Below are positions 8,457-17,442 of a stretch of 64,000 bases of DNA, piece after piece. Numbering within the stretch: the first letter of the stretch is position 1; each line of letters begins with the position of its first letter. Source of the stretch: Polaromonas sp. YR568 (GTDB taxonomy: Bacteria; Pseudomonadota; Gammaproteobacteria; Burkholderiales; Burkholderiaceae_C); assembly GCF_900116715.1 (NCBI RefSeq), contig NZ_FPBM01000006.1, positions 1 through 64,000 on the forward strand, in the 5' to 3' direction. The position numbers were made by a program, and so were the translations under genes. The notes under the pieces were generated by a model that saw only the letters and a list, made by a program, of their open reading frames with translations, had not been told where the DNA came from and ran no database searches.

Positions 8457-10814
8457 ATGCAACACAAACACCCGGCAGACGACTCCAGCCTTACCGACCC
8501 CGCTTTGGCGGGGCTTCGCTCACAACTTGCAACCGGAGAAAACGTTCTATGTACGCTTACGGTTGACCTGGACAGCCAACTTCGTTTTGCCCAGGGCCTG
8601 CTGGCCCTGACCGACCGCCAGCTGTTGGCCCGCGACCCGGCCGGCCAATGGACGCGCTGGCCCACAGTTGACCTGGCCGGCGCCCCGCTGGCGGGCCTGT
8701 CGCTGCGCCATTTCGACCATGCCGGCGTCGGTACGCTGGAGCTGCACGAGGCCGGCCGCCGGCTGGCCGGATGGCGGTTTACCCTGGGCGCCAATGTGCA
8801 GGCGCTGCGCCTGGTGCGCCTGTTTGCCCAGCACCAAATGCAGGGCCAAGCCCAGGGCGTGGCCGGGGCCGAGGCCCTGTTGCCCGACGACACGGCGCTG
8901 TGCCCCGACTGCGACCTGCCGCTGCCGCCCGACAGCGAGGAATGCCCGGCCTGCGCCCGCGAGCTGCACACCCCGCCTTCCACCTGGGTGCTGCTGCGGC
9001 TCTGGCGTTTTGCCCACCCCTACCGCCACCAGTTGCTGGCCGGGTTTCTACTGACTTTGGCCTCCACGGCGGCCACGCTGGTGCCGCCCTACCTCACCAT
9101 TCCGCTGATGGACGACATCCTGATTCCGTTCCAGAACGGCCAGCAGATTGAGCCCTGGAAGGTCGGCGCATTGCTGGGCGGCCTGCTGGGCGCGGCCTTG
9201 CTGGGCTGGGCGCTGAACTGGGCGCGCACCTATTTGCTGGCCCTGGTGTCCGAACGCATAGGCGCCGACCTGCGCACCGCCACCTTCGACCACCTGCTGG
9301 AGCTGTCGCTGGACTACTTCGGCGGCAAGCGCACCGGCGACCTGATGTCGCGCATCGGCTCTGAAACCGACCGCATCTGCGTGTTTTTGTCGCTGCATGC
9401 GCTGGACTTCGCCACCGATGTGCTGATGATCGTGATGACCGCGGTCATCCTGTTTTCCATCAACCCCTGGCTGGCGGTGGTGACCTTGCTGCCCCTGCCT
9501 TTTATCGCCTGGATGATCCACGTGGTGCGCGACAAGCTGCGCACCGGTTTTGAAAAGATAGACCGCGTCTGGTCGGACGTGACCAATGTGCTGGCCGACA
9601 CCATCCCCGGCATCCGCGTGGTGAAAGCCTTTGCCCAGGAAAAGCGCGAAGCCCAGCGTTTTCGCGAAGTCAACCAGTACAACCTGGTCGTCAACGACAA
9701 GCTCAACAAGACCTGGTCGCTGTTCACGCCCACCGTCTCGTTGCTGACGGAAGTGGGCCTGCTGGTGGTATGGGCATTCGGCATCTGGCTGGTCTCGCGC
9801 CAGCAGATCACCGTGGGCGTGCTGACGGCTTTTATTGCCTACATCGGCCGTTTTTATGGCCGGCTCGATTCCATGAGCCGCATCGTCTCGGTCACGCAAA
9901 AGGCCGCCGCCGGCGCCAAGCGCATCTTTGACATCCTGGACCACGTCTCCAACGTGCCCGAAACCGCCAACCCGGTGAAGATTGAAGCGCTCGAAGGCCG
10001 CATCGACATGAAGAACCTGGGTTTCCGTTATGGCAACCGCTCGGTGATACGCGGGCTGGACTTGCAGATACAGCCCGGCGAAATGATAGGCCTGGTGGGT
10101 CACAGCGGCTCGGGCAAGAGCACGCTGGTGAATCTGATCTGCCGCTTTTACGACGTGAGCGACGGCTCCATCAGCGTGGACGGCACCGACATCCGCCGCT
10201 TTGGCGTGGCCGATTACCGCCGCCACATCGGCCTGGTGTTGCAGGAACCTTTCCTCTTCTTCGGCACGATTGCCGAGAACATCGCCTACGGCAAGCCCGG
10301 CGCCACGCGCGCCGAGATCGTGGCGGCCGCGCGCGCCGCCCACGCGCATGAATTCATCCTGCGCCTGCCTCAGGGTTATGACTCGCTGGTGGGCGAGCGC
10401 GGCCAGGGCCTGTCGGGCGGCGAGCGCCAGCGCATCTCGATCGCACGCGCGCTGCTGATCGACCCGCGCATCCTGATCCTGGACGAAGCCACCTCGTCGG
10501 TGGACACCGAGACCGAAAAGGAAATCCAGCGCGCGCTCGACAATCTGGTGAAAGGCCGTACCACGATTGCGATTGCCCACCGCCTTTCCACCCTGCGCAA
10601 GGCCGATCGCCTGGTGGTGATGGACCGCGGCCAGGTGGTTGAAGTGGGCCCGCATGACGAGCTGATGGCCCAGCAGGGCGCGTATTGGCGGCTCTATGAA
10701 GCCCAGGCGCGCCAGGTCGACAACGAAGAGGGTGGCCAGGAAGCCGAGGAGCGCCGCATCGCGCTGGCCACCTCGCAACTGGCCCACACCGCCCAGCACG
10801 CGGGCAACGCGTGA
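8457..10814 (+). CDS. Cyanophycin-metabolism-associated ABC transporter (fused TM and ATPase)
   Basis: About 785 residues from MQHKHPADDSS. The first ~190 residues are cytosolic and include a zinc-ribbon-like CPDC...CPAC at about 148-168. An exporter-type six-helix domain follows (about 185-475), then an ATPase domain with Walker A GHSGSGKST near 547, signature LSGGERQRISIARAL near 651 and Walker B ILILDEATSS near 671. It is a half-transporter expected to dimerise. Its place divergent from two cyanophycin synthetases and ahead of a DUF1854 gene matches the family that databases name cyanophycin-metabolism-associated. The substrate is unknown. A frame extending upstream to 8241 is discounted because it encodes unconserved residues. 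Confidence 0.88.
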   Translation: MQHKHPADDSSLTDPALAGLRSQLATGENVLCTLTVDLDSQLRFAQGLLALTDRQLLARDPAGQWTRWPTVDLAGAPLAGLSLRHFDHAGVGTLELHEAGRRLAGWRFTLGANVQALRLVRLFAQHQMQGQAQGVAGAEALLPDDTALCPDCDLPLPPDSEECPACARELHTPPSTWVLLRLWRFAHPYRHQLLAGFLLTLASTAATLVPPYLTIPLMDDILIPFQNGQQIEPWKVGALLGGLLGAALLGWALNWARTYLLALVSERIGADLRTATFDHLLELSLDYFGGKRTGDLMSRIGSETDRICVFLSLHALDFATDVLMIVMTAVILFSINPWLAVVTLLPLPFIAWMIHVVRDKLRTGFEKIDRVWSDVTNVLADTIPGIRVVKAFAQEKREAQRFREVNQYNLVVNDKLNKTWSLFTPTVSLLTEVGLLVVWAFGIWLVSRQQITVGVLTAFIAYIGRFYGRLDSMSRIVSVTQKAAAGAKRIFDILDHVSNVPETANPVKIEALEGRIDMKNLGFRYGNRSVIRGLDLQIQPGEMIGLVGHSGSGKSTLVNLICRFYDVSDGSISVDGTDIRRFGVADYRRHIGLVLQEPFLFFGTIAENIAYGKPGATRAEIVAAARAAHAHEFILRLPQGYDSLVGERGQGLSGGERQRISIARALLIDPRILILDEATSSVDTETEKEIQRALDNLVKGRTTIAIAHRLSTLRKADRLVVMDRGQVVEVGPHDELMAQQGAYWRLYEAQARQVDNEEGGQEAEERRIALATSQLAHTAQHAGNA

Positions 10815-11311
10815 GCGCAGGACTTCAAATGACAGCTATTTCTTCTCTCTCAAGCATTGACCTGGCGCGCGACGCTTCGGGCCGCCTGGTGTTTACCGAT
10901 GCGGGTGGCCAGGTGCATGCCGGCGTGGTGCCGGTGCGGGCCTTTCCCATCGCCGCGCCCGACGAAGGCGTTTCACTGGTCAATACCGAAGGCCATGAAG
11001 TCGCCTGGATAGACCAGCTTCAGGCCGTGCCTGACGCGGCGCGGACCTTGCTGCAGGAAGAGCTTGCGCTGCGGGATTTTGTGCCTGAAGTTACGCGGCT
11101 CAAGAGTGTGTCCAGCTTCGGCACGCCCAGTGTGTGGACTGTGGAGACCGATCGTGGGGAGACTTCTTTCATCCTTCGCGGTGAGGAAGATATTCGCCGG
11201 CTTGGGCGGGTGGGGTTGCTGATTGCTGGTAGCCAGGGGGTGCAGTACAGCGTGCGGGATATGACTGCTTTGGATCGGGCTTCCCGGCGGTTGTTGGAGC
11301 GGTTTCTTTAG
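10811..11311 (+). CDS. Cyanophycin-metabolism-associated DUF1854 family protein
   Basis: About 166 residues from the GTG that overlaps the transporter stop by 4 bases (GTGA), or 160 from the ATG at 10829. The soluble, acidic protein has the DUF1854 pattern: DEGVSLVNTEGHEVAWIDQL near the middle, then a C-terminal FILRGEEDIRRL and VRDMTALDRASRRLLERFL. The family occurs next to this ABC transporter and cphA in betaproteobacteria. The tight overlap argues for translational coupling and perhaps a physical partnership with the transporter. Biochemical role unknown. Confidence 0.88.
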   Translation: MSAGLQMTAISSLSSIDLARDASGRLVFTDAGGQVHAGVVPVRAFPIAAPDEGVSLVNTEGHEVAWIDQLQAVPDAARTLLQEELALRDFVPEVTRLKSVSSFGTPSVWTVETDRGETSFILRGEEDIRRLGRVGLLIAGSQGVQYSVRDMTALDRASRRLLERFL

Positions 11312-11353
11312 GCCGGGTCTTGCTCCGGCCTGTGCGCTTTTTGTTGCGGGTGG

Positions 11354-11640
11354 CTGGCCGGGGTCGCCCGGCGGCGACTCACTTTCTTTTGCTTCGCCAA
11401 AAGAAAGTAAGCAAAGAAAAGGCGACCCTGCTGTCTGCGTCCCTTCGCTTCGCTACGGGCAGCCTGCGGTGCTCGGTCCAGACGGGGTCAAAAACAACTC
11501 GCTTTGCTCAAACAAGTTTTTGCCCTGATCCGTCTGGCCCTGTGCTCCTCGGCGCAGACAGAAGGGGCAATCGGGAGCGGGGATCGAAGACAAATACCAA
11601 ACCCCAATACAACAAGGACTCCTCTTGGCGAGTCCTTGTT
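11354..11640 (+). repeat. Copy B of the ~300 bp dispersed repeat
   Basis: Fills most of the gap between the DUF1854 gene and the convergent YiaA-like gene. It contains an 11-bp-stem hairpin at 11381-11408 (loop CTTCGC), a wider GGGTCGC/GCGACCC inverted pair, a conserved middle (CGGTCCAGACGGGGTC) and a terminal hairpin. Copies C and D share the same order of blocks. Apparent reading frames inside it are not conserved genes. Confidence 0.85.
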
Positions 11641-11644
11641 TTTT
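11611..11644 (+). terminator. Intrinsic terminator at the end of repeat B
   Basis: Arms AACAAGGACTC (11611-11621) and GAGTCCTTGTT (11630-11640) form an 11 bp stem with an 8-base loop, followed by a T run. It would end the transporter-DUF1854 transcript and, with the A run on the other side, may work in both directions. Confidence 0.75.
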
Positions 11645-11679
11645 CGGCAAATGCTGGGCTTGCCGGTTTGAGCCAGGTC

Positions 11680-12120
11680 TTACGAGTTGCCGGTCACTGT
11701 GTCGGGTGACGACGAGCGCCTGTCGAGGGCCTGGATGTCGCGCACATTTTTCTGGACGGCTACGGCACCAAAAAGGCTGAGCAGGAATGCCATTGCGTAG
11801 AAGCCTTTTTCTGTGTACGGCAGCGCCGCATTCCACAGACCGATCAACAGCAGCAGCAAGACGATGGATACGGAGACCCAGCAGAGGCCGTAGTAGATGG
11901 CGGTGACGGGGATGGATTCCATGCGGTCGCGGACGGACTTTTGCAGCGAGATGGCGGAAAAGAGGCCGTACATGAGCAGGATGAAGTAATAGCCTTTCTC
12001 GCTGGCCTGCATGTTCGCGTTCCACAGGCCGACGGAGAAGACCAGGCCGCCCAGCAGCAGGGCGATCCACGAGACGGCGATGAATGCCCCGGTGGGGCGT
12101 TGGGCGGTGATAGTGGACAC
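11680..12120 (-). CDS. YiaA/YiaB-type inner membrane protein
   Basis: About 146 residues from a GTG start at 12120, chosen because AAGGAGG lies about 8 bases upstream; a longer frame from 12177 has no such site. It contains four hydrophobic segments arranged as two repeats of a two-helix unit. Each repeat has the pattern LWNA...EKG(F/Y)Y followed by a short helix and Q(K)xVRD. This is the YiaAB two-helix domain. The role of the family is unknown; the protein lies in the inner membrane. Confidence 0.85.
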   Translation of the reverse strand: MSTITAQRPTGAFIAVSWIALLLGGLVFSVGLWNANMQASEKGYYFILLMYGLFSAISLQKSVRDRMESIPVTAIYYGLCWVSVSIVLLLLLIGLWNAALPYTEKGFYAMAFLLSLFGAVAVQKNVRDIQALDRRSSSPDTVTGNS

Positions 12121-12220
12121 GTGGTTTCCCTCCTTGTGTTGTCTTGGTATCCGCACTGTAACAAAAGTGCTTTTCACCGCAATACCGGTCGATTTGCGGC
12201 GTTGTTACTGTCAATGGCGG

Positions 12221-12275
12221 CTGAACAATCGTTCAGAAAAAGTCGCTTGTGACGGGATGGGGGCAGGGCTGTAAT
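12221..12275 (+). promoter_or_regulatory. Operator and sigma70 promoter, first of a matched pair
   Basis: An inverted repeat CTGAAC-AATC-GTTCAG (12221-12236) is followed 10 bases later by -35 TTGTGA (12247-12252), a 17 bp spacer and -10 TGTAAT (12270-12275). AAAAGTCGC sits just before the -35. The same arrangement recurs at 13499-13553 before the aldolase operon, which argues that one regulator controls both. Confidence 0.65.
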
Positions 12276-12285
12276 CGGTTCTCCG

Positions 12286-13461
12286 ATGAACCCGAACCCA
12301 CCCGCCATGACTACTGCCGCACTCAAACCGCCGTCCCGCCGCCTTCTGGATTCTTTGCTTGCGATCGCCGTGCTGGCTTTGTGCATGCCGCTCTCGCAGG
12401 CGCAAACCAGGGCCGGCCAGCCCGATATCCTGCTGGGTCAATCCATCGATCTTTCGGGGCCTGAAGCCAAGCTCGGCCGGGAGGTGGTGCGCGGCATGAA
12501 CCTGTATTTCGACAGCGTCAATGCCGCAGGCGGCGTCAATGGCCGCAAGATCAAGCTGCAAACATTGGACGATGCCTACAACGTCGACAAGGCGGGGGCC
12601 AACGTTGCGCAGCTGCGCGACACACCCGGCTTGCTGGCCCTGATCACCCCTTTGGGTACAACCACCACCGTGCGCGTGGCCAAGGAGGCCGGTGATGTGC
12701 CGGTGCTGTTTCCCCTCACGGGCACGGCCGGCATACGCACCGCGGCCATGGCCAACACCTGGTTTCTGCGCGCAACCTATGCGGAGGAAGTCCAGCGCAT
12801 CGCCGACCACAGCCAGACCCTGGGCATGAAGCGCCTGGCCATCATCCATTCGGAAGACCCGTTCGGCAAACCCGGCATGGCGGCGTTTGAAAAAGCGCTG
12901 GCCACCCACCAGCTCAAGCCGCATGCGGTCGGCAAAGTGGCCGACTTTCGCACCAAGGACGTAGCCGCCGCGGTGAAGGCCGTGGCAGATTCCAAGCCGG
13001 ATGCCGTGCTCGTCTACTTGCCCGCCACCTTTCCCGACGTGGTGCTGGCGCTGCGTGAAGCCGGCATGCAGGCGCCGGTTTATGGCATCTCGGTGGCGCT
13101 GACGCCGGAAAACCTTGAAAGACTGGGCCCCCAGGGCCGGGGGCTGATGTTCACCCAGGTTGTGCCGCCTTACGGCAACCGGAAATTCCGCCTGGCGCGC
13201 GAATACATGGCGCAACTGGAGGCCCGAAAGATGGAGCCCAGCTTTGGCAGCATGGAGGGTTACCTCAATGCCAAAGTCGCCACCGAGGCGCTGCGCAGGG
13301 CCGGCGCCGACGTTGACCGTGTCAAGCTGCGCCGAGCGCTGGAGAGCCTGGCGCCCTACGACGCGGGCGACCTGCAGGTCCAGTTTGACGCCGCGACGCG
13401 TTCGGGCAGCAAATTTGTACAAATTGGCATCATTGACCGGGCAGGCCAGTTGTTGAACTGA
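12286..13461 (+). CDS. ABC transporter substrate-binding protein, LIV family
   Basis: 391 residues with a Sec signal peptide (hydrophobic LLDSLLAIAVLALCMPLSQAQ, likely cut after AQA). The mature part is a type I periplasmic receptor of the branched-chain amino acid/amide family (ILLGQSIDLSGPEAKLGREVVRGMNLYFDSVNAAGG). The start could also be the ATG at 12307. No permease genes follow directly; it may feed the LIV transporter at 17.4-20.8 kb, because its promoter matches that of the operon starting at 13648. Its ligand is probably related to the operon's substrate. Confidence 0.85.
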   Translation: MNPNPPAMTTAALKPPSRRLLDSLLAIAVLALCMPLSQAQTRAGQPDILLGQSIDLSGPEAKLGREVVRGMNLYFDSVNAAGGVNGRKIKLQTLDDAYNVDKAGANVAQLRDTPGLLALITPLGTTTTVRVAKEAGDVPVLFPLTGTAGIRTAAMANTWFLRATYAEEVQRIADHSQTLGMKRLAIIHSEDPFGKPGMAAFEKALATHQLKPHAVGKVADFRTKDVAAAVKAVADSKPDAVLVYLPATFPDVVLALREAGMQAPVYGISVALTPENLERLGPQGRGLMFTQVVPPYGNRKFRLAREYMAQLEARKMEPSFGSMEGYLNAKVATEALRRAGADVDRVKLRRALESLAPYDAGDLQVQFDAATRSGSKFVQIGIIDRAGQLLN

Positions 13462-13498
13462 CAGAGGCCTTCATCCAGCCGCGCACTCTCAAGCAGAG

Positions 13499-13553
13499 CT
13501 GAAGAATCCTTCAATAAAAGTCGCTTGTTGCCGGAGCGGGTGGCGGCTCTAAT
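13499..13553 (+). promoter_or_regulatory. Operator and sigma70 promoter, second of a matched pair
   Basis: Inverted repeat CTGAAG-AATC-CTTCAA (13499-13514), then -35 TTGTTG (13525-13530), a 17 bp spacer and -10 TCTAAT (13548-13553), with AAAAGTCGC between operator and -35. Spacing is identical to the element at 12221. It drives the aldolase-dehydrogenase-dioxygenase genes. Confidence 0.65.
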
Positions 13554-13647
13554 CCACCTGTTACATGCCTTGTGAAGAGCCCTGTCCATGAATTCCGCCG
13601 GTCGCCGGCGAGGCATACAGCCATTCTGATTTTTTTGAAAACAAACC

Positions 13648-14604
13648 ATGAAATACCGCAAATACGAAGCCAAAGACTACGCCCGCCAGAATTTCCGCGG
13701 CGTCTGGGCCGCCACGGCCACACCCTTCAAGGAAGACCTGTCGCTGGACGAAGACGGCTTTCGCAAGAACCTGCGGCATTGGGCGCAGACGCTCAAGCTG
13801 GGCGGCCTCTTTGTCAACGGCAAGCAGGGCGAGTTTTTCTCGATGTCGGTGCCCGAACGCAAGCGCACCTTCGAGCTGGCGGTGGAAGGCGCTTTCGGCC
13901 ATTGCGGCGTGGTGACGTCCTGCTCGGACACCAACCTTGACGTGGTGCTGGACCTGGCCCGGCATTCGCAAAACATAGGCGCCGACTACATCGTGGTGCA
14001 CAGCCCGGTGCTGCACTTTCATCACAATGCCGAAGCCACCGTGTACGAGTACTACCGCCACCTGAGCGAGCAGCTGGACATCGGCATCGCGCTGTGGAAC
14101 CACCCGGACTGCGGCTACATCATGAGCCCCGAGCTGTGCGCGCGCATCGCCGAGCTGCCCAACATCGTCGCGATGAAGTACAGCGTGGACCGCGCCATGT
14201 ACAAAAAACTCACCGAGCTGGCCGGCGACAAGATCCTCGTCAGCACCGCGTCTGAAGAAGAGTGGCTGGACAACATCATCGAGCTGGGCTGGCGCCTGTA
14301 CCTCTGCTCGACACCGCCTTTCCTCTTGCAAACCGCCGTGGACCAGCGCATCAATGAATACACCCGCCTGGCTTTTGAAGGCAAACACGCCGAGGCCCGC
14401 GCGGTGCGCGACAGCCTGGAGCCGGCCCGCGCGGCCTTTCGCTCGGCCCGGCCCAGCGGTACGCCGCAGGCCTACACCAAATACTGGATGGAGCTGCTCG
14501 GCCAGGTTGGCGGACCGGTGCGGCGCCCGCTGCTGAACCTAACCGAAGCCGAAAAGGCGGCCACGCGCGACGCGCTGGCCCGCAGCGGCCTGCGCCTTTC
14601 TTGA
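13648..14604 (+). CDS. Dihydrodipicolinate synthase (DapA/NAL) family aldolase
   Basis: 318 residues, a (beta/alpha)8 class I lyase. The Schiff-base Lys is in IVAMKYSV near residue 175; the N-terminal GVWAATATPFKEDLSLD matches the family entry strand. The usual substrate-binding signature after the fifth strand is altered (LWNHPDCG), so this is not a housekeeping DapA. Members of this family cleave or form pyruvate adducts. Here it opens an operon with an aspartate-dehydrogenase-like enzyme and an extradiol dioxygenase, so it may split pyruvate from a ring-cleavage product. The true substrate is unknown. Confidence 0.85.
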   Translation: MKYRKYEAKDYARQNFRGVWAATATPFKEDLSLDEDGFRKNLRHWAQTLKLGGLFVNGKQGEFFSMSVPERKRTFELAVEGAFGHCGVVTSCSDTNLDVVLDLARHSQNIGADYIVVHSPVLHFHHNAEATVYEYYRHLSEQLDIGIALWNHPDCGYIMSPELCARIAELPNIVAMKYSVDRAMYKKLTELAGDKILVSTASEEEWLDNIIELGWRLYLCSTPPFLLQTAVDQRINEYTRLAFEGKHAEARAVRDSLEPARAAFRSARPSGTPQAYTKYWMELLGQVGGPVRRPLLNLTEAEKAATRDALARSGLRLS

Positions 14605-15425
14605 CCGTACCGCGCGATATGACACAGGCAATTGCATTGATTGGCTACGGCGCGATCGGCCGGGCGGTTCACCGCCTGCTGCAGGCCCATGGCGAAGGGC
14701 AGGCCGTGGTGGTCGCCATCCTCGCGCGTGACCGGGAACGCGTGCTGGCGCAATCGCCGGAGGCTGAGCCCTTGCTGGTGAACAGCCACGCGGAACTGGT
14801 CGCGCGGCGCCCGGTGCTGGTGGTGGAGTGCGCCGGGCACCAGGCGGTGGACGACCATGCCGTTGCCACGCTCAAGGCCGGCCTTGATTTGCTGCTGGTG
14901 TCGGTTGGCGCACTGGCCGATGCGGCGCGCGAGCAATCGCTGGTGGCCGCTGCCCGCAGCGCCGGCAAACGCCTCATCCTGCCCAGCGGCGCGATAGGCG
15001 GTATTGACTGGCTGGCCGCTGCCCGCACTGCGGGCTTGAGCCGCGTCACCTACCGCTCGCGCAAGCCGCCACAGGCCTGGGCCGGCAGTGCGGCTGAGAA
15101 GCTGCTTGACCTGCCATCGCTCAAAGACGCGACCACGTTTTTCCGCGGCTCGGCGCGCGAAGCGGCCCTGATGTACCCGCGCAATGCCAATGTGGCGGCC
15201 ACGGTGGCGCTGGCCACGCTGGGCTTTGACCGCACGCAGGTGGAACTCATGGCCGACCCCGGCGCCGAAGGCAATGTGCATGAAATCGAGGCCGAAGGTG
15301 AAGGCGGCAGCATGGCTACGCGCCTGGTGGGCCGGCCCGACCCGGACAACCCGCGCACTTCTGTGATGACGGCGCACAGTGTGGTGCGCTGCATCCTCAA
15401 CCAGACCGCCACTGTGGTGATGTGA
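14601..15425 (+). CDS. L-aspartate dehydrogenase-like oxidoreductase
   Basis: 274 residues from a TTG that overlaps the aldolase stop (TTGA), or 268 from the ATG at 14619, which opens MTQAIALIGYGAIGRAV and fits the family start better. The Rossmann motif GYGAIG is followed by SGAIGGIDW and the conserved PRNANVAATVAL segment of the aspartate dehydrogenase (DUF108) family. Those enzymes interconvert L-aspartate and iminoaspartate/oxaloacetate with NAD(P). Position between an aldolase and 3-hydroxyanthranilate dioxygenase suggests a catabolic amino or imino acid substrate instead of NAD synthesis. Confidence 0.85.
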   Translation: MTVPRDMTQAIALIGYGAIGRAVHRLLQAHGEGQAVVVAILARDRERVLAQSPEAEPLLVNSHAELVARRPVLVVECAGHQAVDDHAVATLKAGLDLLLVSVGALADAAREQSLVAAARSAGKRLILPSGAIGGIDWLAAARTAGLSRVTYRSRKPPQAWAGSAAEKLLDLPSLKDATTFFRGSAREAALMYPRNANVAATVALATLGFDRTQVELMADPGAEGNVHEIEAEGEGGSMATRLVGRPDPDNPRTSVMTAHSVVRCILNQTATVVM

Positions 15426-16034
<609 letters not shown>

Positions 16035-16181
16035 CAGGGGTTTGAAGAGCGGGTTTTGGGGTATTGACGGAATTAAGTTTATATCTAAACTAATTAGGCA
16101 TGAATTATGCGTGCTGATTTTGCGTCCGGTTTGAATCCTGGTTTTTGGTGACGGGTCCATTTTTTAGCAAGGAAGGTGTTT

Positions 16182-17351
16182 ATGAAACTCAAGTTGAACA
16201 ACATGGTGGTGGTGCTCGGTCTGGCGGCGTGCAGCCTGGCGGCCCAGGCGCAATCAGTCAAGATCGGCTTTCTGGGAACCTTGTCGGGCCCCGCGGGCGC
16301 CCTGGGGCAAGACCAGTACGACGCCTTCATGCTGGGTGTGGAGCACCTGGGCGGCAAGCTCGGTGGCGCCACGGTGCAAGTCATCAAGGAAGACGACCAG
16401 CTCAAGCCCGACCTGGGCGTGCAGATGGCGCAAAAGCTGATTGAAAAAGACAAGGTCAACATCATCACCGGCGTGACCTTCTCCAACGTGATGATGGCCG
16501 TGCACAAACCCATCACCGACGCCGGCGTGCTGCTGGTCGGCTCCAATGCCGGCCCCACGCCGCTGACGGGCAAGGGCTGCAGCCCGCTGTTCTTCTCGAC
16601 TTCCTGGAACAACGACTCGCTGCATGAGTCCATGGGCCAGTACGCCAATGACGCCGGCTACAAAAAAGTCTACATGCTCGCGCCCAACTACCAGGCCGGC
16701 AAGGACGCCATCTCGGGTTTCAAGCGCTTCTTCAAGGGCCAGGTGCTCGACGAGGTCTACACCCAGGTCAACCAGCCCGACTATTCCGCCGAGATCGCCC
16801 AGCTGCAGGCCGCCAAACCTGACGCGGTGTATGTGTTCTACCCAGGCGGCATGGGCGTGAACTTCGTCAAGCAATACCAGCAGGCCGGCCTGCTGGGCAA
16901 GGTGCCGCTGCTCTCGACCTCAACGGTGGACGGCACGACGCTGCCGGCGCTCAAAGACATCGCGCTGGGCGTGGTGACGGGCTCGCCTTACAGCCCCGAC
17001 ATCGACAACCCGCAGAACAAGAAGTTTGTCGATGACTTCAAGAAGAAGTACAACCGCTCGCCGTCGCTCTATGCAGCGCAGAGCTACGACGCCGCCATGC
17101 TGATCAACGCTGCACTGGTGAAGACCGGTGGCAAGGCCGACAACAAGGACGCACTGCGCGCCGCGCTGAAGTCAGCCGAGTTCAAGTCGGTGGCCGGGCC
17201 CTTCAAGTTCAACACCAACCAGTTCCCTATCCGCAACTTCTACCGGGTGGACGTGGCCAAAGACGCTTCGGGCCAGGCGGCGTTTGTGAACAAGGGTGTG
17301 GTGCTGAAAGACCATGCCGATGCGTACTACAAAGAGTGCGCGCTGAAGTAA
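16182..17351 (+). CDS. LIV-family ABC transporter substrate-binding protein
   Basis: About 389 residues. The ATG at 16182 is chosen because AAGGAAGG precedes it closely. Signal peptide MKLKLNNMVVVLGLAACSLAAQA, then a type I periplasmic receptor (VKIGFLGTLSGPAGALGQDQYDAF). It heads the full transporter set that follows (two permeases, two ATPases). A strong terminator-like hairpin right after it probably lets the receptor be made in excess over the membrane parts. Receptors of this subgroup often bind aromatic or amide compounds, which fits the neighbouring dioxygenase. Confidence 0.9.
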   Translation: MKLKLNNMVVVLGLAACSLAAQAQSVKIGFLGTLSGPAGALGQDQYDAFMLGVEHLGGKLGGATVQVIKEDDQLKPDLGVQMAQKLIEKDKVNIITGVTFSNVMMAVHKPITDAGVLLVGSNAGPTPLTGKGCSPLFFSTSWNNDSLHESMGQYANDAGYKKVYMLAPNYQAGKDAISGFKRFFKGQVLDEVYTQVNQPDYSAEIAQLQAAKPDAVYVFYPGGMGVNFVKQYQQAGLLGKVPLLSTSTVDGTTLPALKDIALGVVTGSPYSPDIDNPQNKKFVDDFKKKYNRSPSLYAAQSYDAAMLINAALVKTGGKADNKDALRAALKSAEFKSVAGPFKFNTNQFPIRNFYRVDVAKDASGQAAFVNKGVVLKDHADAYYKECALK

Positions 17352-17367
17352 ACGGTTGAATGCACAC

Positions 17368-17401
17368 GGGCCTGGCCGGTTTGCCGTCCAGGCCCTTTTT
17401 T
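17368..17401 (+). terminator. Terminator/attenuator between receptor and permease genes
   Basis: GGGCCTGG (17368-17375) pairs with CCAGGCCC (17388-17395), followed by six T. It lies inside the apparent operon, so partial read-through would lower expression of the permease and ATPase genes relative to the receptor. Confidence 0.75.
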
Positions 17402-17442
17402 AAATCCATTCGAACCTCCTCTCTTCCCTTTTCTTCACCTTC

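Noticed and set aside
9048-10799. 583-codon minus-strand open frame opposite the ABC transporter
   Set aside because: Composition is typical of an antisense shadow, and the plus strand has complete ABC motifs.
12286-13461. Assignment of this receptor as a dedicated urea or amide (UrtA/AmiC) protein because ureD is in the window
   Set aside because: It is more than 10 kb away from ureD, has no urtBCDE beside it, and its promoter pairs it with the aldolase operon.
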